DNA of 64,000 bases from Pseudomonadota bacterium (GTDB taxonomy: Bacteria > Pseudomonadota > Gammaproteobacteria > Acidiferrobacterales > UBA6901). This document shows positions 1-8,414 of this stretch, in pieces. The notes beneath the pieces were generated by a model. The model did no database searches and was not told the origin of the DNA. It was given only the letters and a program-made list of their open reading frames with translations. Positions within the stretch are counted from its first letter, which is position 1; each line of letters opens with the position of its first letter. Location: contig JAJYEK010000004.1 in NCBI GenBank assembly GCA_021785795.1, positions 32,839 through 96,838 on the forward strand, given 5' to 3'. Both the position numbers and the translations under genes were made by a program.

Positions 1-117
1 CGTCACGCGTCCAATCGCAAACAGAGTTCCAACGACGATGAGTGCGAGGCCGAGCCCCTCGATCACGCGCAGAACATTCATGACCGTCCGGCCGATTTTG
101 TCTTCTGTCTTCTTCAT
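1..117 (-). CDS. Small membrane protein, C-terminus cut by window edge
   Basis: Partial gene; only the first 39 codons lie in the window. The ATG at 117 is preceded by a near-perfect Shine-Dalgarno AAGGAGGG (about 123-130), which makes the start convincing. The visible part is a charged amphipathic N-terminus (MKKTEDKIGRT) followed by a hydrophobic segment (GLGLALIVVGTLFAI, about residues 21-36), so it is probably a membrane-anchored protein. No family can be recognised from this fragment. It reads in the same direction as murI, about 320 bases upstream of it. Confidence 0.6.
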   Translation of the reverse strand, partial: MKKTEDKIGRTVMNVLRVIEGLGLALIVVGTLFAIGRVT

Positions 118-435
118 TCGCCCTCCTTAAACGGTAAAGGTCGAGAATTCCTGCCTGACACGCCACCTTTCCGCCACTCAAGCGCTACGTCTCAACCCCC
201 CCTTATGCCGTAGCACTTTCCATGGTAGCCAGAAACCTCTGCCAGCGAAACATCACAGCTGGCAGTGCGCAAACGGGGAATTTTGCGGATATGGGCCGGG
301 GCTCGCGCATGGTGCGCGTCCGCCGCGGGATCCGCCCCATCCCGGAACGCGATACCGCCGTAATGCAGACCGGGCACCTGCCCGTCCGGCGCCAGCGTCG
401 AGCCGCTGCGGTCGATGCCGCCCGGCCGAAACGGC
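118..435. other. Intergenic region without a supported gene
   Basis: This stretch lies between murI and the truncated membrane-protein gene. Apart from the Shine-Dalgarno sequence at its left end I see no credible coding frame, tRNA or hairpin followed by a T-run. Open frames here are short, Arg/Pro/Ala-rich and have no ribosome binding site, as expected of chance frames in GC-rich DNA. Confidence 0.4.
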
Positions 436-1242
436 TCAAATCTTTACGACGTGCACATTGTCGAGCACTTGGCCTAGAAAGCGCTCTCCTACTTCCTGAA
501 ATCGTTGCGGCACATCGGTGACGAAGAAGCGGTACTCGGGGACCCCGATCTGAGGATTTGCAAGGCCCCCCGCTTTCAGCAACGTTGCGGCCTCGGCCGC
601 AATAGCGTCAGCGGAATCCACAAGATGCACATCTCCTCCAATAACCTGGCGCAGCAGCGGCCTGAGCAGCGGATAATGCGTGCAACCCAGCACCAGTGTA
701 TCAATGCCATCCCGGCACAATGGCCGAAGGTACTCCTCAGCTGTAATGCGGGTCACAACGTGATCGAGCCAACCTTCCTCCACGAGCGGCACGAACAGCG
801 GACAGGCCCGGGACTGAACTCGGATCGATGGGTCATGACGGGCGATCGCCTGGTCGTAGGCACCGCTCGCGACGGTCGCCAGGGTGCCGATCACGCCCAC
901 GCGCTTGCTGCGGGTCTCCTGGGCGGCGCCCCGGGCCCCCGCATTGATTACATCCAGCACTGGAACCGGGGACAGTGCGCGAATAACCTGAGAGGCGACA
1001 GCCGCCATCGTGTTGCATGCTACCACCAGGATCTTCACCCGCTTTTCCAGCAGGAATTCCACGATCTGGGCAGCAAAACGAGCTATGGTCTCGTCCGATT
1101 TCACCCCATATGGAACCCGCGCCGTATCTCCGAAGTAGTAAATGTTCTCCTGCGGCAACTGCCGCCGAAGCGCATGAACCACGGTCAGGCCACCGACACC
1201 AGAATCAAAAACGCCGATGGGATATTCGGGTAGGGATGACAC
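436..1242 (-). CDS. murI: Glutamate racemase
   Basis: Cytoplasmic, cofactor-independent racemase that converts L- to D-glutamate for peptidoglycan. At 268 residues it has normal family length. The hallmark segments are present: the N-terminal FDSGVGG loop (residues 12-18, catalytic-site Asp13/Ser14), the first catalytic cysteine in VVACNTMA (Cys76), and the second in LGCTHYPLL (Cys187), so both proton-transfer cysteines are intact. It follows the SemiSWEET gene by 21 bases on the same strand, suggesting co-transcription. The assignment is secure from the motifs. Confidence 0.96.
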   Translation of the reverse strand: MSSLPEYPIGVFDSGVGGLTVVHALRRQLPQENIYYFGDTARVPYGVKSDETIARFAAQIVEFLLEKRVKILVVACNTMAAVASQVIRALSPVPVLDVINAGARGAAQETRSKRVGVIGTLATVASGAYDQAIARHDPSIRVQSRACPLFVPLVEEGWLDHVVTRITAEEYLRPLCRDGIDTLVLGCTHYPLLRPLLRQVIGGDVHLVDSADAIAAEAATLLKAGGLANPQIGVPEYRFFVTDVPQRFQEVGERFLGQVLDNVHVVKI

Positions 1243-1263
1243 GATTTGCCGGGCAAACAGAAG

Positions 1264-1518
1264 TTACTTATATTTTATCTTAAAAATCAGAATCGTCACC
1301 GCCAGAACAAACGTGACCGTGTTCGCGAGGATTACTGGAACCGATCGGATTCCGACCCCGTAGACAATCCACAAAAACACGCCCGCAGCAAAGAGCGTGA
1401 ACATGCCAAGCGATATGTCCTTGGCGGATTTCGTCCTCCAAGTCTTCATTGCCTGCGGGAAAAATGCAACGGTGGTCAAGGTACCGGCCAGCACTCCGAC
1501 GGCATTCGCGATTTCCAT
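1264..1518 (-). CDS. SemiSWEET family (PQ-loop) sugar transporter
   Basis: An 84-residue integral membrane protein with three predicted helices (about 5-22, 37-55 and 60-80). It carries the PQ motif in FFPQAMKTWRTKSAKDISLGMF (about residues 19-40), which is the signature of bacterial SemiSWEETs. These work as homodimers that let sugars move down their gradient across the inner membrane; the substrate here is unknown. It sits 21 bases upstream of murI and is probably in the same transcript. Small PQ-loop proteins with other roles exist, so the family is secure and the substrate is not. Confidence 0.88.
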   Translation of the reverse strand: MEIANAVGVLAGTLTTVAFFPQAMKTWRTKSAKDISLGMFTLFAAGVFLWIVYGVGIRSVPVILANTVTFVLAVTILIFKIKYK

Positions 1519-2554
1519 GGGTGTCGTTGTCTCAGCCAGACGGGATTGGGCTCATACGCCAAAAACGCGGGACGGCAACCCATTGCCGCCGTCCTGGCAA
1601 TAGGCCCCTAACGTCGGTCTGACCGGCACCACGTCCACCGGCATTCTCCATGCCGGCATTTCCGGGCAAATAGACTCGCTGCCGGCCAATGCGAAACCGG
1701 CCCCGGTCCCTACCCAGCAACCATCGTGGACAGCGGGCCGCACCGATGCCATTGCCCGGCGCGGATAGACCGAAGGCCCCAAAATCCTCAACGCTGCAGT
1801 CGCTTCCCGCCACACGGCTGAAAAATCGACTCGGATTCATGCCGCTAGAAGCCAAACTGGGCGGGTACGCTAACACCATTCAATCTGAAGGCGCAAGCCT
1901 CGGAGTCCATCGCCGGACGTTGTGAACACCGACCGAACCGGCATGAATTTAGATGGTTCCCGCCGCGTGCCTCCAGCCGGGCGTTACGGGGACTGCGCGC
2001 GAATGCAATGCCCGATGCCGCTCACGACCCGAAATTGGCAGCGAAACCTTCGATTCGCGTGACATCGCTGCGAAATGTCCTGCAATTCGAACAACGCCGG
2101 CCTCGCCACGACCCGCCCGGTCCCGCCGTGTTGGCCGTCGTCCGCCAGCTCGGCGCGCTCCGGCTAAAATCGTCCGTTCGGCTCTTCTGTCTCTCCACAT
2201 CGATTGCGCAATCAATGATCGCGATTCCACAGCGCAAGCAACATCTTGGCTCGCCGCTTTACTATACTCAGCGCACCATTCGCCAGAGCGTCCGAGACCG
2301 GGCATGACCTACCGCTTGCTTCAAACCACGCAGATGCGTTCGATCAAGATCAATTCCAGAGTGAGCGAGCATACGCTGATGACCCCGGAGCCTGCCGGCG
2401 ACGGCCGGTTGTCGGATATAGGCGCACCGGCAGCTGCACAAATGCTATAAGCTCGCAGACAACCACATGGCGGCGTTCACCTCGGTGACACATCGACGAT
2501 ATAGCTTGTGACTTTCGGAACTCCTCCTGAACATTGCAATCACAGGTACTAGCT
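1519..2554. other. About 1 kb without a supported gene
   Basis: This gap lies between the start of the SemiSWEET gene (minus) and the start of the PDC-sensor gene (plus), so it should hold the promoters of both divergent units. Several overlapping frames of 60-165 codons are open on both strands, but all are rich in Arg, Pro, Ser and Ala, lack ribosome binding sites and match no fold I know. I see no tRNA, tandem repeat or clear terminator. It may contain gene remains too decayed to recognise. Confidence 0.4.
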
Positions 2555-3526
2555 ATGACGACACTGCAACAGACCATCCTCGAAAAAAAGGCTGCGCTCG
2601 CCGAAATCGTCAGTACGCCGTTCGCACAGATCGCCGAGCAGGTTGCCGAAGTCTGGCCGGATGCCGACGCCATTGATCAGCGGCTGCGCGAAAATCTTTC
2701 ACTACTGCCCAACTGCCATCTTTTGTATGCCTGGGATCTCAATGGCATCGAGTTGTCCTCGATGGTGCGAGCGTCCGGACCGGATCCTTCATGGCGCGGC
2801 CGCGACCTTTCGGATCGACCTTATCTCAAGAATCATCTGCCTTTCAAGGGCGTGATGTTGTCGTCGGTTTATCTGTCGAAATATACCTTCGAATACTGCC
2901 TCACTGTATTGCAGGCCGTGCGCCGCGACCACCAGTTACTCGGATTCATCGCCGCGGATTTTGCTGTCAACGATCTGCTTCGCAGCACCCGCATCTCAGT
3001 GCCGCACAAAGTGCACTGGCAGCAGTTCCGCGGGGATCCATCGGTGCGTGGCACGGTCTTCATGCAGACGCGGACACCAAGCGTTTTCGACAAGTACGCC
3101 AATGAGTCGATCGAGGCCACGGACTTGCTGATGCGCGAATATGGCGTATTCCATACGCAGATTCATTTCTCGAGCGGACGCTGCTCGCTGTGGCTGTTGG
3201 ACGACCCCTACAATTACCACCTGCACAGCATCGATGAGATCATTGATCCGGAGATGCGTTTGGTCTATCCGGCACGCCGCTACGCCGAAAACGCCAGGAC
3301 CCGGGAAACCGACATCGTCCGGGTATTGGAACAATTTCGGGCGCTGCGCTTTTTGGACGAGACGATTTACTTGCGCTCCAGTTCGCTTAATGTCATGAAC
3401 GGCATGGTGGGCCTGACTTTCTCTTGCGACGGTTCGCATTACATGTCAGCCGAAGAGTTCCTTGACCGCGATCTTTCATTCTGGATCGGTGGAAGGACAC
3501 CCTCTGGACAGGCCATGACTGGGTGA
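2555..3526 (+). CDS. Stand-alone PDC/Cache sensor-domain protein
   Basis: A 323-residue protein whose centre resembles the PDC (dCache-like) sensor fold. Typical features are the GRDLSDRPYLKNHL motif (about residues 82-95), then VMLSSVYLSKYT and a second strand block ending LGFIAADFAVNDLLRS, the usual Cache pattern of ligand pocket plus 'GFIAADF'. Unlike chemoreceptors or kinases, it shows no signal peptide, clear membrane helix, HAMP, kinase, GGDEF or methyl-accepting domain. The C-terminal 150 residues are not recognised. I use the ATG at 2555 (SD-like ACAGGT) rather than an upstream TTG at 2534, which lacks a purine-rich site. It faces carbonic anhydrase convergently. Function is unknown; it could be a cytoplasmic small-molecule sensor acting through a partner. 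Confidence 0.75.
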   Translation: MTTLQQTILEKKAALAEIVSTPFAQIAEQVAEVWPDADAIDQRLRENLSLLPNCHLLYAWDLNGIELSSMVRASGPDPSWRGRDLSDRPYLKNHLPFKGVMLSSVYLSKYTFEYCLTVLQAVRRDHQLLGFIAADFAVNDLLRSTRISVPHKVHWQQFRGDPSVRGTVFMQTRTPSVFDKYANESIEATDLLMREYGVFHTQIHFSSGRCSLWLLDDPYNYHLHSIDEIIDPEMRLVYPARRYAENARTRETDIVRVLEQFRALRFLDETIYLRSSSLNVMNGMVGLTFSCDGSHYMSAEEFLDRDLSFWIGGRTPSGQAMTG

Positions 3527-3603
3527 AGGCGGCTTGCTGCCAGCAATCGCATTGCGCGGCTGGCCGGGTCGCTTCTCCGGTCTTCAAAAGAGACCCTCCA
3601 GTG

Positions 3604-4251
3604 CTAGAGACGTGCGACCGTCACCTCAAATGCGCCGGTGATGGGAGAATGGCACAGCAGTTCGCCACGTTCGATATCGAAATACCAGCCGTGCAGCGTC
3701 AGCTGCCCCGCTTCGACCGCTTCGCGCACGAATGGAAACCCCATCAGGTTGCGAAGGGATATTCGAATAGCTGCCTGCTCGCACGCGCGCTCGCGCGCCT
3801 CTGCCGCCGCCCCCGAATATGCGGCACGCACCTCGTTCCGGGCTTCTGCAACGATCGACATCCATGGCGCGATGAACCCGGATGGGCGGGGATTATCCTG
3901 GGCTTCTTCAAGAAGCGCGCGTATTCCACCGCAGCGCGCATGCCCCATTACGATCAGCTGACTCACGTGCAATGCGCTGACGGCGAACTCGAGCGCTGCG
4001 CTCGTACCGTGATAGCCTCCGCCCAATTCGCACGGCGGGATGAGATTTGCGACATTTCTCACCACGAACAAATCCCCAGGATCGCTGTCGGTGATGATGG
4101 CCGGATCCACTCGGGAATCGCAGCAGGCCACGATCATTACCTTGGGTGACTGTCCTTGACGGGTTAGGCGCTCATAAAGCCCACGATCCTCAGAAAAGTA
4201 GTGCTTCTGGAAACGCCGAAAGCCACTCACCAACTCATTCACATTTTTCAT
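3604..4251 (-). CDS. Beta-class carbonic anhydrase
   Basis: Zinc enzyme that interconverts CO2 and bicarbonate, 215 residues, no signal peptide, hence cytoplasmic. The zinc and active-site signature is complete: Cys43-x-Asp45-x-Arg47 within ACCDSRVDP, and His104-x-x-Cys107 within GHARCGG. The N-terminus resembles the Can/CynT type (FRRFQKHYFSEDRGLYERL). A purine-rich GAGGGAAGA precedes the ATG at 4251. It lies about 1.5 kb downstream of the RuBisCO operon on the same strand, with one aminotransferase gene between them. A role in supplying CO2 or bicarbonate to fixation is likely but inferred. Confidence 0.93.
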   Translation of the reverse strand: MKNVNELVSGFRRFQKHYFSEDRGLYERLTRQGQSPKVMIVACCDSRVDPAIITDSDPGDLFVVRNVANLIPPCELGGGYHGTSAALEFAVSALHVSQLIVMGHARCGGIRALLEEAQDNPRPSGFIAPWMSIVAEARNEVRAAYSGAAAEARERACEQAAIRISLRNLMGFPFVREAVEAGQLTLHGWYFDIERGELLCHSPITGAFEVTVARL

Positions 4252-4411
4252 CTGCAGGTCTTCCCTCTTTGCATATTATTGGCCTTTTCCGACTTCACGA
4301 CCGTGGCAGACGCAAAGCCATGCGGAGCCGGCAGAGGAGGGCCAATACCGACGCACCAGCAGAAAGCCTGCAGGCCGCCAGCCGCCGCACCGGCAGCAGG
4401 AAACCTCGGCT

Positions 4412-5563
4412 TCAGGCGTGCGCGTTGCGCACCACCTGCGCGAGTATTCCGATTCCGCGCTCGATCGCCTCGTCTCCGGCATTGCTGAAATTCAGCCTCA
4501 GAAAGCCGCGTGGCCGGTCTTCATCCGGGAAAAACGGCTCCCCCGGCATAAATGCCACATCGTGTTCCAGCGCCTTACTGAGCAACTCGCGCGAATCCAG
4601 CAACCGGTTGAGCTGCACCCAGAAAAACAGGCCGCCCGTCGGCAATTCCCACTTCCCCAAGTCGCGGAAGTGGCGGTCCAGGGCCGATGCCATTGCGTCC
4701 CGCCGCGCGCGGTAGCTCGCCCGCAGCGCTTCCAGATGTTCCGGATAGTCAGAGCTGCCCAGAAAGCGGTCGGCCCACCACTGGCCGAGCCTGCTGCTGT
4801 GCAGATCGGCCGACTGCTTGAGCCGAACAAGCAGCGGATACACATCGCGGGATGCCGCTGCATAGCCGATACGCAATCCCGGCAGCCCGGTTTTCGATAG
4901 ACTTCCGAGATATACCCAGGAAGACGACTTCAGACGACCACAGATCGGAACGTGCTCGGCCGTCCCATACCGCAATTCCCGATACGGCTCGTCTTCTATG
5001 AGCGGCACGCGTGCGTTGTCAAGCACTTCCCCAACTTCTGTTCGTGTCGATTCGCAATAACAATATCCGGAAGGATTCTGGAATGTCGGAATCAGATACA
5101 CGAAGGCCGGCCGCTGCCTTTCGATGCTGTCCGCTAGCGACGCCGGGTCTATCCCGCTCGGGGACAGCGGCAGAGCAATAAAGCGCGCACCGAACAAACG
5201 AAACGACTGGATTGCCGCCAGATAACTCGGCGCCTCGAGCATGACCGGCGTACCCGGGTCGATGAACAACTTCGACGTCAGATCAATGCCTTGCTGCGAC
5301 CCAGCGGTAATCAGGACCTGATCCGCCTCGCAGGCACGTCCGATCCGGGTGAGGTCTGCGGCAATGCGCACCCGCAACGACGGCTCTCCCTCGGTTGTAC
5401 CATACTGCCGCAGGTGCTGCGGTGCTGCAGCCAGATCAAGATCCGGCATCGCCTCCGTTGCCGGCAGACCGCCGGCAAACGAAATGACGCCATCACGCTG
5501 CGTCAGCGCAAGAATCTCGCGTATCAATGACCCGGTTAGTCGCTCAATGCGCTCCGAAAACAT
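4412..5563 (-). CDS. PLP-dependent aminotransferase, class I/II (2-aminoadipate/MocR-like type)
   Basis: Fold-type I aminotransferase, 383 residues. The N-terminus (MFSERIERLTGSLIREIL...ISFAGGLPATEAMP) is typical of the LysN/2-aminoadipate and valine-pyruvate group. The PLP site includes the Asn-Pro pair in PTFQNPSGY (about 159-167), EDEPYRELRY (190-199) and the Schiff-base lysine Lys224 in SLSKTGLPGLRIGY. There is no N-terminal GntR domain, so it is an enzyme rather than a MocR regulator. It follows cbbO by 165 bases on the same strand; read-through is possible but no functional link is obvious. The amino-acid substrate cannot be read from sequence. Confidence 0.85.
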   Translation of the reverse strand: MFSERIERLTGSLIREILALTQRDGVISFAGGLPATEAMPDLDLAAAPQHLRQYGTTEGEPSLRVRIAADLTRIGRACEADQVLITAGSQQGIDLTSKLFIDPGTPVMLEAPSYLAAIQSFRLFGARFIALPLSPSGIDPASLADSIERQRPAFVYLIPTFQNPSGYCYCESTRTEVGEVLDNARVPLIEDEPYRELRYGTAEHVPICGRLKSSSWVYLGSLSKTGLPGLRIGYAAASRDVYPLLVRLKQSADLHSSRLGQWWADRFLGSSDYPEHLEALRASYRARRDAMASALDRHFRDLGKWELPTGGLFFWVQLNRLLDSRELLSKALEHDVAFMPGEPFFPDEDRPRGFLRLNFSNAGDEAIERGIGILAQVVRNAHA

Positions 5564-5728
5564 GCTCGTTCCCGATTCTGTCCGTCAATTATGCAGGCAG
5601 CATTACGCTGCCCTGGCTGGCGCATAGTATATCGGAATCCGATCTTCTTGCGACGGCTGCGCATGCACTTGATGTGCCAGCGCCGCCCGGCAGACTACCG
5701 CTAATCTGATAATTCGGAGACGTGGCGC

Positions 5729-8062
5729 CTATCTTGTCAGGCCGGCATAAAGCTGCGGCAGGCGTTCCGGCAATCGGTCTACATGGTCGACCACCATATA
5801 GCTTTTCGAGCCGAAAATGCGGGCAACATAATCATCCGCGTTTGGATCAAGAGTCATGCAAAACGTGCGCACACCGCGCTGGGCGAGCTCTTCGACTGCC
5901 TTCTTCGTATCGTGCCTCAGGTACTGAGGGTCACGGACATCAATATCCGCAGGCTCGCCGTCGGTAAGCAGCAGAACCAGTTTCTTCTGCTCGGGCTGCT
6001 TCAGCAGGAAAGTAGACGCATGCCGCAGCGCAGCCCCCATTCGAGTTGAAAGGCCTCCGCGCATTCCGGCGAGTCGCGCCTTAACTTCGTCACCGTACGG
6101 TTCCCGGAAATCCTTGAACCGATAATATTTCACTTCATGCCGACCGTCCGACGCAAAGCCATGAATCGCGAAGGGATCACCGACGCGGTCGATAGCCCAT
6201 GACAGCAGCGACGTCGCCTCTCTTGCCAGCTGGAGCACCGGTTTCACGGACGTACCCAGCTTTTCGTTCGTTGATTCGGACAGATCTAGCAGAACCAGTA
6301 CCGCCAAATCCCGCACCTTGCGTACGATACGGATGTTTATTCGCTGATCTGGCGTCTGGCCCATGCGGATGTCGATCATGGCTCGAATGGCGGCGTTCAG
6401 ATCGATTTCATCGCCGTCTTCTTGCCGCCGAAACCTCTGGACACCTTCGGGCTGCATCGCATCAATGATATGGCGCAGGCGCGAGGCTATGGGCTTGTTT
6501 TCAGAGAGAATCGCGTCAATTTCTGCCGGATCGCCGCGGTGTTGCCGCTTTTCGAGAACCGTCGTCCAACTTGGCCGATGTAGCTGTACTGTATAGTCCC
6601 ATTCGGGGTAGTGATGAGGCTCCGCTACCGGCTCCTTCCCCTCCAGCTCGTTGATCGTACATCCTTCCTGATCAAGATAGAACGGCTCCTTGAGCACCCA
6701 GATCTCCTGGGCATCGTCGCCGGCAAGCTCGCAATCAAGCTCGTTCACCATATCCATGGTGGTGACGTATTTTCGCACCTGTTTGGGCACCGGCATGTAC
6801 TCTGCTTCCTCCCAGGCGATCTCGTCCGAAGCCCAGCAATAGCGATTATCGTCCCGATAGGGTATGGCCATCGCCTGAAGTGTCCGCAGCGACGGCAGCG
6901 TCCGGGATTGCCGGAGTAAGTTGTACATATTTACGCCCATATCCCACGATAACCGGTTGTCGGATACACGATGCCGGCACTCTTCACGGAATTGTGCTGC
7001 CATGTCTAGAATAAGGCTGTCATCGTCTCGATAGCCGTCATCGAGCAAGGAATAGGCAAGACGCTCGAGAAATTCGACTACAGGCTCTGTCGGACGTCTC
7101 GTTTCCCGCACCTTGGCATGAAACTGGGACCAAAGCTGCTTCATCCCGGGAAACTCGCGCAATGCGAGGTGTTCCACGCGTGCGTCTTCGAATATGCCGA
7201 TCAGGAACATCTGCACAGGATTCAGCTGTTCCATCGAAAGCGGATCGTGCGTATAGACCAGATGTGCCGCCGCATGCGCTGCAGCAGCACGATACAGTTC
7301 CTTGCCCGCTATGCCCCAGAAGTCATCATAAGCATCAGGCAGATGAATCACTCTCTTTTCGATGAACGGCCTGTAACCTTCTCGCGTTTCGTAATCCCCG
7401 GAAGTCGGCCTGAGAAAGAAGTCCCGGCCCCAAAATGCCCGCAGATAGAAATTAAGCTTCCTCTGGCTGTCAATAAAAAGTGTGCCGCGCCTTTCCTTCT
7501 GGAGAACGCTGAGGCTGTCGGCACTCTTCAGATCGAAGTACGCAAGCTGGGCTTCGAAGTCGCGGGCATGTGCCTGGGCCCCCCACAACGCCCAGCGCCG
7601 CAGGCCGCCGAGCGTGAGCTTTGCAAACAGCTCGTCGAGGTGGGATAGAAGAGGCCGCAAACCGCGCGGTACCCGCGCCGAGAGCTGGTGAACGAGGCTG
7701 AGGTAGCCTTGTAGCAGCTCGGCGTCTCCGAGCCGGCCCGCGGCAACCGGAAGCGTGTCAAAAAGCAGCTGGATCACCTCGCCGCTCACCAGGGACGCCA
7801 ACTTCATGGCAGCGGAAATGCAGTCCCCGAGGATGTCCTCGCCCACTTCCTTTACCACCAGCGGTACCGCCTGGAGATAGGTCACGACGAGGTCACTCCC
7901 GCGGCCGAGCTGGGTCAGTGTCTTCGCCCCTTCCAGCCAGCGCTGCAGCCCCTGAGGGGACATAACCCGCGCCGCCTCGGCAAAACTCTCGCCAAGGGAA
8001 TCGCGCACATGCGGCTCGATGTGCGCCAGATATTCCTTGTATTCGTCAAGATTTACTGTCAC
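5729..8062 (-). CDS. cbbO: RuBisCO activase adaptor subunit CbbO (VWA domain)
   Basis: CbbO partners the AAA+ protein CbbQ; the CbbQ6-CbbO complex removes inhibitory sugar phosphates from RuBisCO. The 777-residue length and layout match the family: a large helical N-terminal region, then a C-terminal von Willebrand factor A domain. The VWA MIDAS motif DLSES is visible in VLVLLDLSESTNEK, with later conserved segments LVLLLTDGEPADIDVRDP and GVRTFCMTLDP. The start is GTG at 8062 with little Shine-Dalgarno character, so translation may be coupled to the gene just upstream (stop at 8090). It is the last gene of cbbLSQ-orf102-cbbO. Confidence 0.93.
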   Translation of the reverse strand: MTVNLDEYKEYLAHIEPHVRDSLGESFAEAARVMSPQGLQRWLEGAKTLTQLGRGSDLVVTYLQAVPLVVKEVGEDILGDCISAAMKLASLVSGEVIQLLFDTLPVAAGRLGDAELLQGYLSLVHQLSARVPRGLRPLLSHLDELFAKLTLGGLRRWALWGAQAHARDFEAQLAYFDLKSADSLSVLQKERRGTLFIDSQRKLNFYLRAFWGRDFFLRPTSGDYETREGYRPFIEKRVIHLPDAYDDFWGIAGKELYRAAAAHAAAHLVYTHDPLSMEQLNPVQMFLIGIFEDARVEHLALREFPGMKQLWSQFHAKVRETRRPTEPVVEFLERLAYSLLDDGYRDDDSLILDMAAQFREECRHRVSDNRLSWDMGVNMYNLLRQSRTLPSLRTLQAMAIPYRDDNRYCWASDEIAWEEAEYMPVPKQVRKYVTTMDMVNELDCELAGDDAQEIWVLKEPFYLDQEGCTINELEGKEPVAEPHHYPEWDYTVQLHRPSWTTVLEKRQHRGDPAEIDAILSENKPIASRLRHIIDAMQPEGVQRFRRQEDGDEIDLNAAIRAMIDIRMGQTPDQRINIRIVRKVRDLAVLVLLDLSESTNEKLGTSVKPVLQLAREATSLLSWAIDRVGDPFAIHGFASDGRHEVKYYRFKDFREPYGDEVKARLAGMRGGLSTRMGAALRHASTFLLKQPEQKKLVLLLTDGEPADIDVRDPQYLRHDTKKAVEELAQRGVRTFCMTLDPNADDYVARIFGSKSYMVVDHVDRLPERLPQLYAGLTR

Positions 8063-8089
8063 GGGGAGCTGTACGTCCGACCTTGGCCT

Positions 8090-8398
8090 TCAGTCATCTT
8101 CATCATCCAGATCCGGCGACCAGCCGAGGTCGCGGGCCAGCCGTACGGCCTCGACGTAAATGCGTTCGTGCCGTGCCCGTAGATCGGGCGGAAGGCGGCT
8201 AACGAGATGACCGTAAGGCTCCCAGGCGGCATGCACCTTGGCGTACAGTTCATCGAACTGGGCGCGGACCCACCCTTGACAGGTCTCGCTTTCCGGAAGG
8301 AGACCGAAAACCCACGCATCCCTTATGATGCGGCCCAGATCACTCATTCCGCCGTAGCGGTCATGACAGATGCCCGGATATCTGGCCTCTTCACCCAT
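8090..8398 (-). CDS. Small conserved-looking gene between cbbQ and cbbO, function unknown
   Basis: A 102-residue soluble protein with no recognised domain, inserted between the two activase genes. It begins 16 bases after the cbbQ stop and ends 27 bases before the cbbO start. GAGGGTGG precedes the ATG at 8398; an internal ATG (MSDLGRIIRDAWVFG) is an alternative start. The sequence looks genuinely coding: amphipathic helices such as IIRDAWVFGLLPES, FDELYAKVHAAWEPYGHLV and ARHERIYVEAVRLARDLGW, and a very acidic C-terminus (DLDDEDD). No catalytic motif, signal peptide or membrane segment is visible. Its position suggests an accessory factor for CbbQO or RuBisCO maintenance, but this is inference. 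Confidence 0.75.
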   Translation of the reverse strand: MGEEARYPGICHDRYGGMSDLGRIIRDAWVFGLLPESETCQGWVRAQFDELYAKVHAAWEPYGHLVSRLPPDLRARHERIYVEAVRLARDLGWSPDLDDEDD

Positions 8399-8414
8399 AT
8401 TGCCAGCACCACCC

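Noticed and set aside
505..1233. Long plus-strand open frame across murI
   Set aside because: It is antisense to a clearly conserved racemase gene; the reverse frame stays open only because of the gene's codon bias.
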